In this document: piece by piece, positions 1 through 5,664 of the stretch
Position numbering within the stretch: position 1 is the stretch's first letter
How the letters are laid out: every line of letters begins with the position of its first letter
DNA from: Acidobacteriota bacterium
GTDB lineage: Bacteria > Acidobacteriota > Terriglobia > 20CM-2-55-15
DNA: 6,348 nt
Assembly (NCBI GenBank): GCA_003223895.1
Contig: QHXD01000205.1
Span: forward strand, 1 to 6,348
Direction of reading: 5' to 3'
Position numbers and translations under genes: made by a program
Notes under the pieces: generated by a model
What the model saw: only the letters and a program-made list of their open reading frames with translations
Told to the model about the DNA's origin: nothing
Databases searched by the model: none

Positions 1-550
1 CGATGGCTTCATCGAAACCCGCGCGATTCGCGTCGGTCTTCACGAAGGCGGAGTTCACGTAAGCGCCGGCGATCTTTCCTCGAGCGGGAATCGTGTTGTC
101 GTCGATGCGGCGCCACGAGGATACCGTCACGTGCATGTTCTCTTCGTTCTTGTTGTATTGGCCGAACGGAAGCACGACGATCGAAACTTCGGCATGCAGA
201 TCATGGAGCCGCACTCCGATGATCTCGTCGGCATCAAAGGCAAGGGGCCGGACGTAGAGGTCCTCTTTGTAGCCTTCGGTGCGAATAAGCTCGGTGAGTC
301 CCTTTACCAGCTCTTCGTTCTTGTAGGTCACATCCATGCATAGCAGGCTCGCAGACTGCAGAAAGCGGCGGAAATGATCCGTTGGCCTGAACACGAAGAG
401 CTGTTTTTCGTCAGCGTTCCAATAGGCCCGAAGACCGCCGAAAACAGCGGTTCCGTAGTTTAAAGCGTGCGTCAGAACGCCGAACTTCACGTCGGCATAA
501 GGTACGACGCGGCCTCTAAAGAACACAAAATTTGGGACTGACACGGGCAT
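1..550 (-). CDS. ilvE: Branched-chain amino-acid aminotransferase, class IV (N-terminal ~183 residues; C-terminus beyond window)
   Basis: This frame is open from an ATG at 550 to the left window edge, so the gene is cut off at its 3' end. The visible 183 residues read as a fold-type IV PLP aminotransferase. The N-terminus has FFRGRVVPYADVKFG and then HALNYGTAVFGGLRAYW (about 28-44), the typical IlvE start. Y99-V-R-P matches the conserved 'YxRP' strand, and the segment IPARGKIAGAY puts the Schiff-base lysine at K159, the same number as in E. coli IlvE (about 309 aa in total). The family transfers the amino group between Leu/Ile/Val and 2-oxoglutarate in the cytoplasm, as the last step of branched-chain synthesis or the first of breakdown. 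D-amino-acid aminotransferase and aminodeoxychorismate lyase share the fold, but the N-terminal motif favours IlvE. A good Shine-Dalgarno supports the start. It lies 33 bp downstream of the MFS gene on the same strand, so the two are probably cotranscribed. Confidence 0.9.
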   Translation of the reverse strand, partial: MPVSVPNFVFFRGRVVPYADVKFGVLTHALNYGTAVFGGLRAYWNADEKQLFVFRPTDHFRRFLQSASLLCMDVTYKNEELVKGLTELIRTEGYKEDLYVRPLAFDADEIIGVRLHDLHAEVSIVVLPFGQYNKNEENMHVTVSSWRRIDDNTIPARGKIAGAYVNSAFVKTDANRAGFDEAI

Positions 551-558
551 TTACCTCA

Positions 559-564
559 CCTCTC
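559..564 (-). promoter_or_regulatory. Shine-Dalgarno site of ilvE
   Basis: On the minus strand GAGAGG lies 8 nt before the ATG at 550. A second partial match, GTGAGG, lies closer. This fixes the ilvE start and shows that the gene has its own ribosome site even if it is transcribed from the MFS promoter. Confidence 0.65.
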
Positions 565-583
565 AATAATTTTCTACTCAGCG

Positions 584-1798
584 TCAGTCTACCACACGGG
601 CAGGCTGCGGCCGGAACTGTGCCCCTACCTGCAACGATAACAGACTGACCAGCGTTACGGACGCGGCGGCGAAATAGAACGGTATTCCATGCCCAACTCG
701 TTGGAAAAGCGTGGTCGAGATGATTGGAGCGACGACCCGGGAAATACCCGCAAACGTCTGGGCAATGCCCATCGTTGTGCCCAGTTCGGACTTCGCGGAT
801 GCCTGCGACATCAGGGCGGTGGTTGCGGGAAACAGCAGCGAAGTGCCAATCGGCACGAGCGGGACGATGAAAGCGAGCGACCAGAGGCTGGGTGCAATCG
901 GGTAAGCGATCAAGCCGATGATGAGGATCGCCGCGCCAGTCCGGATCGACCAGGTTTCCCCGATGCGATCGACGATTGGACCAATCAGCGCCGAACGCAT
1001 CAGCACCGAAAAGATCCCGACATACAGGAAGACGTATCCGATCGTCTTTTCCGTGATCCCGAACTCCGCGCTGAGATAAAGCGCCAGTACGGAGGTCAAA
1101 GTGGAAAATGCCAGCATTCCCACCGCATAGATCAGGATGAGCCTTTGCACTGTACCCGCCGGATTTCTTAACACCATCCACACACCATGCCAGACCGGTT
1201 TGCGCTTCGCCGGCGGTCCGTGGTGTTGTTTCGATTCCGGAAGCCACTTCCAGGCAAAGATCGCATTTGTAAGGCAGAGCGACGCGGCGAGAACGCCCGG
1301 CACTTCCTGCCCCCAGTACGTAGCGAACGATCCGATCACCGGACCAAGCATCGTCCCCAGATTCGTCCCGGCCGAAAGCCAGCCGAGCGATCGCGCCCGA
1401 TGTTCGGGAGGCACTGTATCCCCGATGTACGCGTTGAGAACACCCGTGGTGCCGCCGCCAAGACCCTGCACAATCCGGCACAGGAAGAGCAGCCAGATGG
1501 AATTCGCAAAACCAAAAACCAGAAATGCCGCCGCAGCGGCGGTAAGACCAACCAGCAGCGCGGGCCGGCGTCCGTAGTGATCGGAAACGCGTCCCCAGAG
1601 AGGAGCTGAAATCAATTGCGCGACAAAGAATGACGAGATGATCATTCCAATCACCGGAGGAGACGCATGCAGCTTGAGCGCGTAGAACGGAATGAGAGGA
1701 AATACCATCGAGCCGCCCACCATGTCCACGGTAGCGACGGCGATCAGGACCAGGAGGCGTCGGAACTGATCTTTCGAGTTGTCCGGTTGCATCGACAT
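584..1798 (-). CDS. MFS transporter, drug:H+ antiporter-1 (TetA/MdtG-like) type
   Basis: This is a 404-residue, strongly hydrophobic protein with the length and spacing of a 12-TM major facilitator. The first helix begins near residue 14. Between TM2 and TM3 is motif A, G69-RVSDHYGRR-78, with the conserved Asp and Arg-Arg. R108-IVQGLGGG is the TM4 motif B, and TNLGTMLGPVIG (145-156) is the TM5 motif C that marks antiporters. A hydrophilic loop (about 187-205, ESKQHHGPPAKRKP) separates the two halves. The second half has a worn motif-A copy, GPIVDRIG (273-280). These features point to proton-driven export of a small molecule from the cytoplasm; the substrate cannot be told from sequence. No Shine-Dalgarno precedes the ATG at 1798, and M3 (1792) is an alternative start. 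The start faces the DNA glycosylase start 20 bp away, and ilvE follows downstream. A link to branched-chain amino-acid export is possible but unsupported beyond adjacency. Confidence 0.87.
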   Translation of the reverse strand: MSMQPDNSKDQFRRLLVLIAVATVDMVGGSMVFPLIPFYALKLHASPPVIGMIISSFFVAQLISAPLWGRVSDHYGRRPALLVGLTAAAAAFLVFGFANSIWLLFLCRIVQGLGGGTTGVLNAYIGDTVPPEHRARSLGWLSAGTNLGTMLGPVIGSFATYWGQEVPGVLAASLCLTNAIFAWKWLPESKQHHGPPAKRKPVWHGVWMVLRNPAGTVQRLILIYAVGMLAFSTLTSVLALYLSAEFGITEKTIGYVFLYVGIFSVLMRSALIGPIVDRIGETWSIRTGAAILIIGLIAYPIAPSLWSLAFIVPLVPIGTSLLFPATTALMSQASAKSELGTTMGIAQTFAGISRVVAPIISTTLFQRVGHGIPFYFAAASVTLVSLLSLQVGAQFRPQPARVVD

Positions 1799-1808
1799 CG
1801 AACGAAAA

Positions 1809-1816
1809 ATTATACT
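1809..1816. promoter_or_regulatory. Interleaved divergent -10-like hexamers between MFS and glycosylase genes
   Basis: The 20 bp between the two divergent start codons (1799-1818) contain ATTATACT. Read on the minus strand, positions 1814-1809 are a consensus TATAAT. Read on the plus strand, positions 1811-1816 are TATACT. Initiation about 7 nt downstream would fall near 1802 (minus) and 1823 (plus), giving leaders of only a few nucleotides or none. No convincing -35 is visible, and neither gene has a Shine-Dalgarno, which fits leaderless or near-leaderless mRNAs. This is predicted from sequence only; the short AT-rich gap could also match by chance. Confidence 0.45.
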
Positions 1817-1818
1817 CG

Positions 1819-2451
1819 ATGGCCGCTATGTCTTTAGACCCTTATGAAATCCGTCGAGCTCTCAGGCATCTCCGGACGGCCGATCCCGTGATGGGCGACG
1901 TCATCAAGAAGGCAGGTCCTTTCCGTCTCAAACTCGGCCGGGACCGTTTCCATATGCTGGTTGCATCGATCATTTCCCAGCAGATCTCGGGAAAAGCGGC
2001 GGCCTCAATTCGCCAGAAGCTGGCGCAATACATAGCGCCGGAAAAGATTTCGCGCGAGAGCCTGGCCAGATTGAGCCATGAGGAGTTGCGCAGCGTGGGG
2101 CTCTCGCCTCAGAAAGCCACTTATCTCCTGGACCTTGCCGAACGAGTGGCCAACGGAAGCCTGCGGCTCGACCGCATGGGACGGATGCCGGATGAGAAGA
2201 TCATTGAGGCCCTGGTTGAAGTCAAAGGTATCGGCATCTGGACCGCTCAGATGTTTCTCATTTTCGCGCTCGGCCGTCTCGATGTTTTTCCGCACGCCGA
2301 TCTCGGCGTCCGTATGGCCATCCGGGACCTCTACGGCCTGCAGGATCTGCCGGACAAAGATATCAGCCACAAGATCGCGGCACCCTGGCGCCCCTACGCC
2401 AGTGTCGCCACCTGGTATTGCTGGCGAAGCCTGGAATTTGAGGAAAACTGA
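1819..2451 (+). CDS. DNA-3-methyladenine glycosylase II-like (AlkA-type HhH-GPD) DNA repair enzyme
   Basis: This 210-residue protein has the HhH-GPD fold. The N-terminal helices include DRFHMLVASIISQQIS (42-57), the conserved 'I..QQ.S' segment. The helix-hairpin-helix is VKGIGIWTAQMFLIF (135-149). The loop VFPHADLGVR places the catalytic Asp at D161. The position used by a Schiff-base lysine in bifunctional glycosylases is W141, as in AlkA, so a monofunctional alkyl-base glycosylase is expected. It would remove 3-methyladenine and related lesions to start base-excision repair. The length suits the short bacterial AlkA-like group, which lacks the N-terminal AlkA_N domain of E. coli AlkA (282 aa). 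The listed start is the first ATG at 1819. An ATG at 1828 (MSLDPYE) fits the predicted promoter better, and neither has a Shine-Dalgarno. It is divergent from the MFS gene and convergent with the lipoprotein gene. Confidence 0.88.
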   Translation: MAAMSLDPYEIRRALRHLRTADPVMGDVIKKAGPFRLKLGRDRFHMLVASIISQQISGKAAASIRQKLAQYIAPEKISRESLARLSHEELRSVGLSPQKATYLLDLAERVANGSLRLDRMGRMPDEKIIEALVEVKGIGIWTAQMFLIFALGRLDVFPHADLGVRMAIRDLYGLQDLPDKDISHKIAAPWRPYASVATWYCWRSLEFEEN

Positions 2452-2476
2452 GGATCAGCCGCAGGGAAATAAAGAG

Positions 2477-2514
2477 AGCGGGGGCGGCAGCCTCTCGTTT
2501 TCGCCGCACCCGCT
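2477..2514. terminator. GC-rich hairpin between convergent genes, possible transcription end
   Basis: Positions 2477-2488 can pair with 2503-2514 as a 12-bp stem with one G/A mismatch (2483/2508). The loop is 14 nt. The stem sits in the 81-bp space between the glycosylase stop (2451) and the lipoprotein stop (2533), where a terminator serving both strands would be expected. No T-run follows the stem on the plus strand (TGGGACAGG) and none on the minus strand, so a canonical intrinsic terminator is not shown. It may instead be a 3'-end stabilising hairpin or part of a Rho-dependent end. Confidence 0.4.
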
Positions 2515-2532
2515 GGGACAGGACGGAGGACT

Positions 2533-3171
2533 CTAGATTTCCACTGAATTGGAGAGCGTAAAGCTCAGGCGAGTTTCAGGGGTGTAATGAATTTCCTTGC
2601 CTTTGGTCGCAAGAACCGTGCCCGTGCCCGCTCCTCCACCGATGGCTGCACCTACGGCTGCGCCTTTTCCGCCGCCCGCTATCGCGCCAATAGCAGCACC
2701 CAGGCCCGCGCCGCCGCCAATGATGGCTGCATCGCGCTTCTTCGTGGACTCCGCAACGGCGATGAACGGCTTGGTGGAAATCGGCAGGGATTTGCCGTCT
2801 CGTACAATCTCGTTAAGAGTGAGCTGAATGCTCGCGCGGCCCTTCACACGGCCGGATTCTTTGACGTCGACCACGCTGCCGCGAACCTTTGTGCCTTTCT
2901 CCAGGACCATCTTTCCGTCAACGATGACAGGCTCGGCGAGAGTGGCGGTAAACCGATCGCCTGGCGAGTTCTTGGTGGTGCTGACGCCCTCGACGAGGGC
3001 AACTCGAAGACGGGTTCCTGCAGGAACGCTGATCTTCGGTTCCGGTTTCAACCTGTCGAAGAATCCACTCGGTTTCGAAGAATCCGCGCTGGTCTCCGAC
3101 GGATTGCTGGAGCATGCTGCGAGACTTGCTGCGAATGCTCCGATAAATAACATGTAGAAAACTCTTTTCAT
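2533..3171 (-). CDS. Glycine-zipper lipoprotein with paralogous beta-rich domain
   Basis: This is a 212-residue exported protein. Residues 1-20 form a lipoprotein signal peptide: MKR, a hydrophobic core, and the lipobox LAAC with C20. Ser at +2 favours the outer membrane. A Ser/Pro-rich linker (21-46) leads to a domain (47-140) with VPAGTRL, PGD (70-72), VLEKGT (89-94), G98 and VVDVK. Residues 150-185 are a run of glycine-zipper repeats (GGGAG, GAAIG, GGGKG, GAAIGGGAG), a segment able to insert in or pack against membrane. The tail GKEIHYTPETRLSFTLS (191-207) is beta-like. I know no assigned function; the type seems frequent in Acidobacteriota. The domain is shared with the upstream gene on the same strand (see findings). 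A Shine-Dalgarno 8 nt before the ATG supports the start. A structural or envelope-stabilising role is inferred from export and zipper only. Confidence 0.8.
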   Translation of the reverse strand: MKRVFYMLFIGAFAASLAACSSNPSETSADSSKPSGFFDRLKPEPKISVPAGTRLRVALVEGVSTTKNSPGDRFTATLAEPVIVDGKMVLEKGTKVRGSVVDVKESGRVKGRASIQLTLNEIVRDGKSLPISTKPFIAVAESTKKRDAAIIGGGAGLGAAIGAIAGGGKGAAVGAAIGGGAGTGTVLATKGKEIHYTPETRLSFTLSNSVEI

Positions 3172-3359
3172 TTTGAAGACTCCTCCCTGTTTGTAATCCT
3201 GGCCCAGGCCTTACGAGATCGATATCTTTCCTGTCCTTCATTTCTGTCGCTGTCGCTGCGGGCTTCTTCCTTCCAACGCCTCGGAAAACCGGGGCCGACC
3301 CAGGGGGCGACTGCATTTCCCCCGAGAACTTTGGGAACTGAGGTCCATCTGATTCTCAT
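3168..3359 (-). CDS. Doubtful 63-codon reading frame linking the two envelope genes
   Basis: A frame beginning with ATG at 3359 overlaps the TGA stop of the upstream gene as ATGA (3359-3356). It ends with TGA at 3168, which overlaps the ATG of the lipoprotein gene as another ATGA (3171-3168). It fills the whole intergenic gap and would make translational coupling possible. Against it: the predicted peptide is rich in Arg and Trp, has no signal peptide or known motif, shows no third-position GC bias like the neighbours, and has only a weak purine stretch (AAGAG) touching its start. The lipoprotein gene has its own strong ribosome site inside this frame. I think it is more likely to be an untranslated spacer. 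Confidence 0.15.
   Translation of the reverse strand: MRIRWTSVPKVLGGNAVAPWVGPGFPRRWKEEARSDSDRNEGQERYRSRKAWARITNREESSK
3180..3187 (-). promoter_or_regulatory. Shine-Dalgarno site of the glycine-zipper lipoprotein gene
   Basis: GGGAGGAG on the minus strand lies 8 nt upstream of the ATG at 3171. It is one of the two strongest ribosome sites in the window and settles the start. Confidence 0.75.
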
Positions 3360-4324
3360 CTCTTGTCTACTCCAACGAGAAGCTGCATCTGAGCGCCGCC
3401 GGAAATTTCGAAGTCTTTGCTCGGCGAAGTGATGACAGTGTCGTTGCTCAAGTGCGAAAAGATATCAACCGACTGTTTCGAACCACCGGATGTGATCATC
3501 TCGCCGCGGCCAACCTTATAGAGTTGCGTGGAAGACGCCATACCGAAGGTGTTCTCGAGTGACGCCGTGGTCTGCTGGTCCACAGCCACGATGGAAGGCA
3601 TGCTCAGCAGAGCCGCGTTCGATTGACCGCTCGAACGAGTGGAATTCGTCACGCCGGAAGATGCAGCGCCACTGACACCTGCAGCGGTGGACCCGGCAGC
3701 GCCAGCGGTTGAAGTCACGCCGCCCGCCACGTCTGTGGTCGCGCTCACGGCGCCGCCAAGCAGCCCGCCGCCGCTACGCGCAGAGCTTGCCGCGCGGCCG
3801 CCGACAGGGCCAAAACCATCCGTGGAAGACTGTTCCTGTTCGTGCGCATAAATTGGATTCACCTGCATCACCGATTGCAAAGCAATCGACAACTGCTGAG
3901 ACGCCCTGCCCTGCACGGCTGGCGCCAACCATTCGACTTCCATCATCGACTGCGCCTGACCGGAAGCCTTGCTCTTACCTTCCGCTCTCTTCACATTGCG
4001 CACGACGCCAGTGATTGTCGTGCCTTTCTTCAGGACGACGTCTCCATTCGACTTCACGTCATCCTTCAACCGCAGCGCGACCTGGTCTCCCTCCCTGCTT
4101 TCGGCTGGGTTCAGCTTTCCTTTGGTCATCTCAGCCGAAACATGTGTAGCCGAGCTCGCCTGCGCATTGCCTGCTGCCTGGGTGCGGGAGTGGAAACTGC
4201 GCCGACCACTTGTGCGAACCTTCGATCGTGCGTGGCCTGAAGCCTGGACATGGGAGTTGAAACTCGTCCAGAGTAGAATGAGCACGGCGCAAAGTCCGTG
4301 TTTTCCGATGGATCGAAGATTCAT
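3356..4324 (-). CDS. Secreted Ser/Gly/Ala-rich protein with paralogous beta-rich domain
   Basis: The protein is 322 residues from the ATG at 4324. An upstream in-frame ATG at 4477 would add 51 residues, but I reject it: the hydrophobic signal core (C12-W19) would then be buried, and the codons just before 4324 contain a near-perfect Shine-Dalgarno. Residues 1-28 look like a Sec signal peptide with cleavage near VQA-SG. A Ser/Arg-rich stretch (29-60) leads to the domain (about 64-155) with EGD (78-80), SNGDVVLKKGT (92-102), G106 and VVRNVK. Residues about 165-245 are low-complexity Gly/Ala/Ser/Thr. The C-terminal part (about 248-322) has predicted beta strands and ends in SKDFEISGGAQMQLLVGVDK, resembling the 'P.G..L.L.V' strands of the same family. 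Function is unknown to me. It is the first gene of a probable two-gene unit with the lipoprotein; both products are exported, so they may act together in the envelope. Confidence 0.75.
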   Translation of the reverse strand: MNLRSIGKHGLCAVLILLWTSFNSHVQASGHARSKVRTSGRRSFHSRTQAAGNAQASSATHVSAEMTKGKLNPAESREGDQVALRLKDDVKSNGDVVLKKGTTITGVVRNVKRAEGKSKASGQAQSMMEVEWLAPAVQGRASQQLSIALQSVMQVNPIYAHEQEQSSTDGFGPVGGRAASSARSGGGLLGGAVSATTDVAGGVTSTAGAAGSTAAGVSGAASSGVTNSTRSSGQSNAALLSMPSIVAVDQQTTASLENTFGMASSTQLYKVGRGEMITSGGSKQSVDIFSHLSNDTVITSPSKDFEISGGAQMQLLVGVDKR

Positions 4325-4330
4325 GTATTT

Positions 4331-4338
4331 CCCTCCTT
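4331..4338 (-). promoter_or_regulatory. Shine-Dalgarno site fixing the secreted protein start
   Basis: AAGGAGGG on the minus strand lies 6 nt before the ATG at 4324. It decides between this start and the upstream ATG at 4477 in the same frame. Confidence 0.8.
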
Positions 4339-4517
4339 GGTCAAAACGACCTGTAATCCGACTTGGTATTAGCAATCGGTTTGCCCAATCGCCAGAAGCC
4401 TTACGGGACGTGGGTTTCAGGCAAGTTATGCGTTTTGGGGCTTCCCAGGCGCAAGTTTTAGGGAAATTTCGAATCAAATTCGGGGTCGAGGGGCAATCAA
4501 CTTTATAGAAGATAAGA

Positions 4518-4526
4518 TGCTAAACT
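4518..4526 (+). promoter_or_regulatory. Candidate extended -10 element for the PLP-enzyme gene
   Basis: TGCTAAACT fits the extended -10 pattern TGnTAnnnT. Starting about 7-8 nt downstream would put the transcript 5' end at or beside the GTG start at 4534, giving a leaderless message. No good -35 lies 17 nt upstream. Other hexamers nearby (TATAGA at 4504, TAAGAT at 4513) compete, so the exact element is uncertain. Confidence 0.3.
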
Positions 4527-4533
4527 GCAGGCC

Positions 4534-5643
4534 GTGCAAAAAATCCTCGATCTTCCGACTCCCTGCCTGGTGTTGGATCTGGACCGCTTCGAATCGAATC
4601 TCAACAAGATGACCAGCTGGGTACGCGACTGTGGTCTCGGTCTGCGCCCGCACGCGAAAACGCATAAGTGCGTGGAGATTGCGCGGCGCCAGCTTCAGAA
4701 AGGCGCGTTAGGAATCTGCGTCGCCACGGTTGCCGAAGCGGAGGTTATGGCGCGGGCCGGAATTCGAGGACTGCTGATTACCGGCGAGATGGTCGGTGAG
4801 CCGAAGATTTCCCGGTTAATCCGGATTGTGTTGCAAGCGCCGGATACCATGGTGGTCGTGGACAACGAGGCGAACGTGCAGGATCTTCAGCGTGCGGCAG
4901 AATCCGCTTCGGTTGAGATCTCTCTGCTGATCGACCTGGACATCGGCCAGAACCGAACGGGCGTCCAGCCCGGAGAACCTGCATTGAGATTGGCCGAAAG
5001 GATCGCGCGCTGTAAAAACCTCGAGTTGAAGGGTTTGTGCGCCTATGCCGGTCATGTTGCGCACGTGACAGGTTTTCAGGCTCGTCGCGAAAGCTCCCGA
5101 GAAGCATTGGCTAAGGCGGTCGCCACGCGCGACTTGCTTTCGAAAAACGGGCACAGGATGGAGATTTTGTCGGCAGCCAGCACGGGAACCTACAACATCG
5201 ATCCCAACATCGCGGGGATCACGGAACTCCAGGCGGGTTCGTACGTGTTCATGGACGTTGAATATCGCGGCATTGGAGGACAGAGCGGCGCGGTCTACGA
5301 TGATTTCGCTCCGGCTCTTTGCGTGCTGGGAACGGTCGTTCATCGCTCCGGCGGTAAAGCTATCGTGGACGCGGGACTGAAGGCCTTCTCTACCGATCGG
5401 GCATTCGGACCCGAGTTACTCGATATTACCGGGATCAAGTACGAGTTTGCAGGCGACGAGCACGGCCGTCTCGTGCTGCAACATCCCAGCCGCGAGATTC
5501 TCCTGGGCGACAAGCTTCGCTTTATTATCCCGCACTGCGACCCTACCGTAAATCTCTACGACCGGATTCATTGTGTCCGGGAAGAATTGGTCGAAGATGT
5601 CTGGTCCATCATGGAACGGGCTTCCGGCTCGTCGTATTTCTAG
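4534..5643 (+). CDS. PLP-dependent D-threonine aldolase / D-serine dehydratase family enzyme (fold type III)
   Basis: This is a 369-residue protein, the usual size of the family. It opens with DLPTPCLVLDLDRFESNL and RPHAKTHK, in which K42 is the lysine that binds PLP in the alanine-racemase-like TIM barrel. Barrel segments follow: GICVATVAEAE, LITGEMVG, MVVVDN, ISLLIDLDIGQNRTGV (phosphate-side region) and LCAYAGHVAH. STGTYNID and ELQAGSYVFMD (about 214-240) are typical of the family. The C-terminal beta domain carries H334-C335-D336, matching the divalent-metal pair (His-x-Asp/Cys) of D-threonine aldolases and D-serine dehydratases. The enzyme would cleave D-3-hydroxy amino acids to glycine plus aldehyde, or deaminate D-serine to pyruvate, in the cytoplasm. 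Asp at the second metal position leans toward the aldolase. The start is GTG at 4534: an in-frame TAA at 4513 excludes a longer form, and the only SD-like AGG is just 2 nt away. Confidence 0.85.
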   Translation: MQKILDLPTPCLVLDLDRFESNLNKMTSWVRDCGLGLRPHAKTHKCVEIARRQLQKGALGICVATVAEAEVMARAGIRGLLITGEMVGEPKISRLIRIVLQAPDTMVVVDNEANVQDLQRAAESASVEISLLIDLDIGQNRTGVQPGEPALRLAERIARCKNLELKGLCAYAGHVAHVTGFQARRESSREALAKAVATRDLLSKNGHRMEILSAASTGTYNIDPNIAGITELQAGSYVFMDVEYRGIGGQSGAVYDDFAPALCVLGTVVHRSGGKAIVDAGLKAFSTDRAFGPELLDITGIKYEFAGDEHGRLVLQHPSREILLGDKLRFIIPHCDPTVNLYDRIHCVREELVEDVWSIMERASGSSYF

Positions 5644-5664
5644 AAATGGGTCGAGTTTCTGGGG

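Larger units (their letters stand above)
4325..4533. other. Divergent intergenic region (209 bp) upstream of two genes
   Basis: This gap separates the start codons of the secreted-protein gene (minus) and the PLP-enzyme gene (plus), so it should hold both promoters. On the minus side I see the ribosome site (4331-4338) and a weak TAATAC hexamer without a matching -35. On the plus side there is an AT-rich stretch (4501-4526). A short palindrome, CGAAT-CAA-ATTCG (4470-4482), could be a protein-binding site but is too short to trust. I find no RNA gene or riboswitch I can recognise. Confidence 0.5.

Noticed and set aside
131..343. 70-codon plus-strand frame opposite ilvE
   Set aside because: The minus strand here encodes the conserved IlvE core including K159. 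The plus frame is a shadow.
689..1171. 160-codon plus-strand frame opposite the MFS gene
   Set aside because: It is antisense to convincing MFS coding sequence, is biased to Arg/Asp/Gln and has no recognisable domain or ribosome site.
516..1481. 321-codon minus-strand frame overlapping the MFS gene
   Set aside because: It lies in another frame inside the MFS coding region and runs into ilvE. It is rich in Arg, Cys, Trp and His with no motif, while the MFS frame has clear family motifs. It is a GC-rich shadow.
2587..3150. 187-codon plus-strand frame opposite the lipoprotein gene
   Set aside because: It mirrors the lipoprotein codons, including the glycine-zipper repeats. The minus-strand protein has a signal peptide, lipobox and strong ribosome site.
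3172..3355. Possible small RNA or riboswitch in the spacer between the envelope genes
   Set aside because: Only short chance pairings such as CCTGG-C-CCAGG are present. I see no known riboswitch core and no T-run.
4325..4477. N-terminal extension of the secreted protein to an ATG at 4477
   Set aside because: The 51 extra residues have no signal-peptide character and contain the Shine-Dalgarno of the true start at 4324.
3969..4508. 179-codon plus-strand frame across the secreted-protein start and intergenic region
   Set aside because: It is antisense to the supported gene and has no family match or ribosome site.
4816..5343. 175-codon minus-strand frame opposite the PLP enzyme
   Set aside because: The plus strand encodes conserved fold-III PLP motifs through this stretch; the antisense frame has none.
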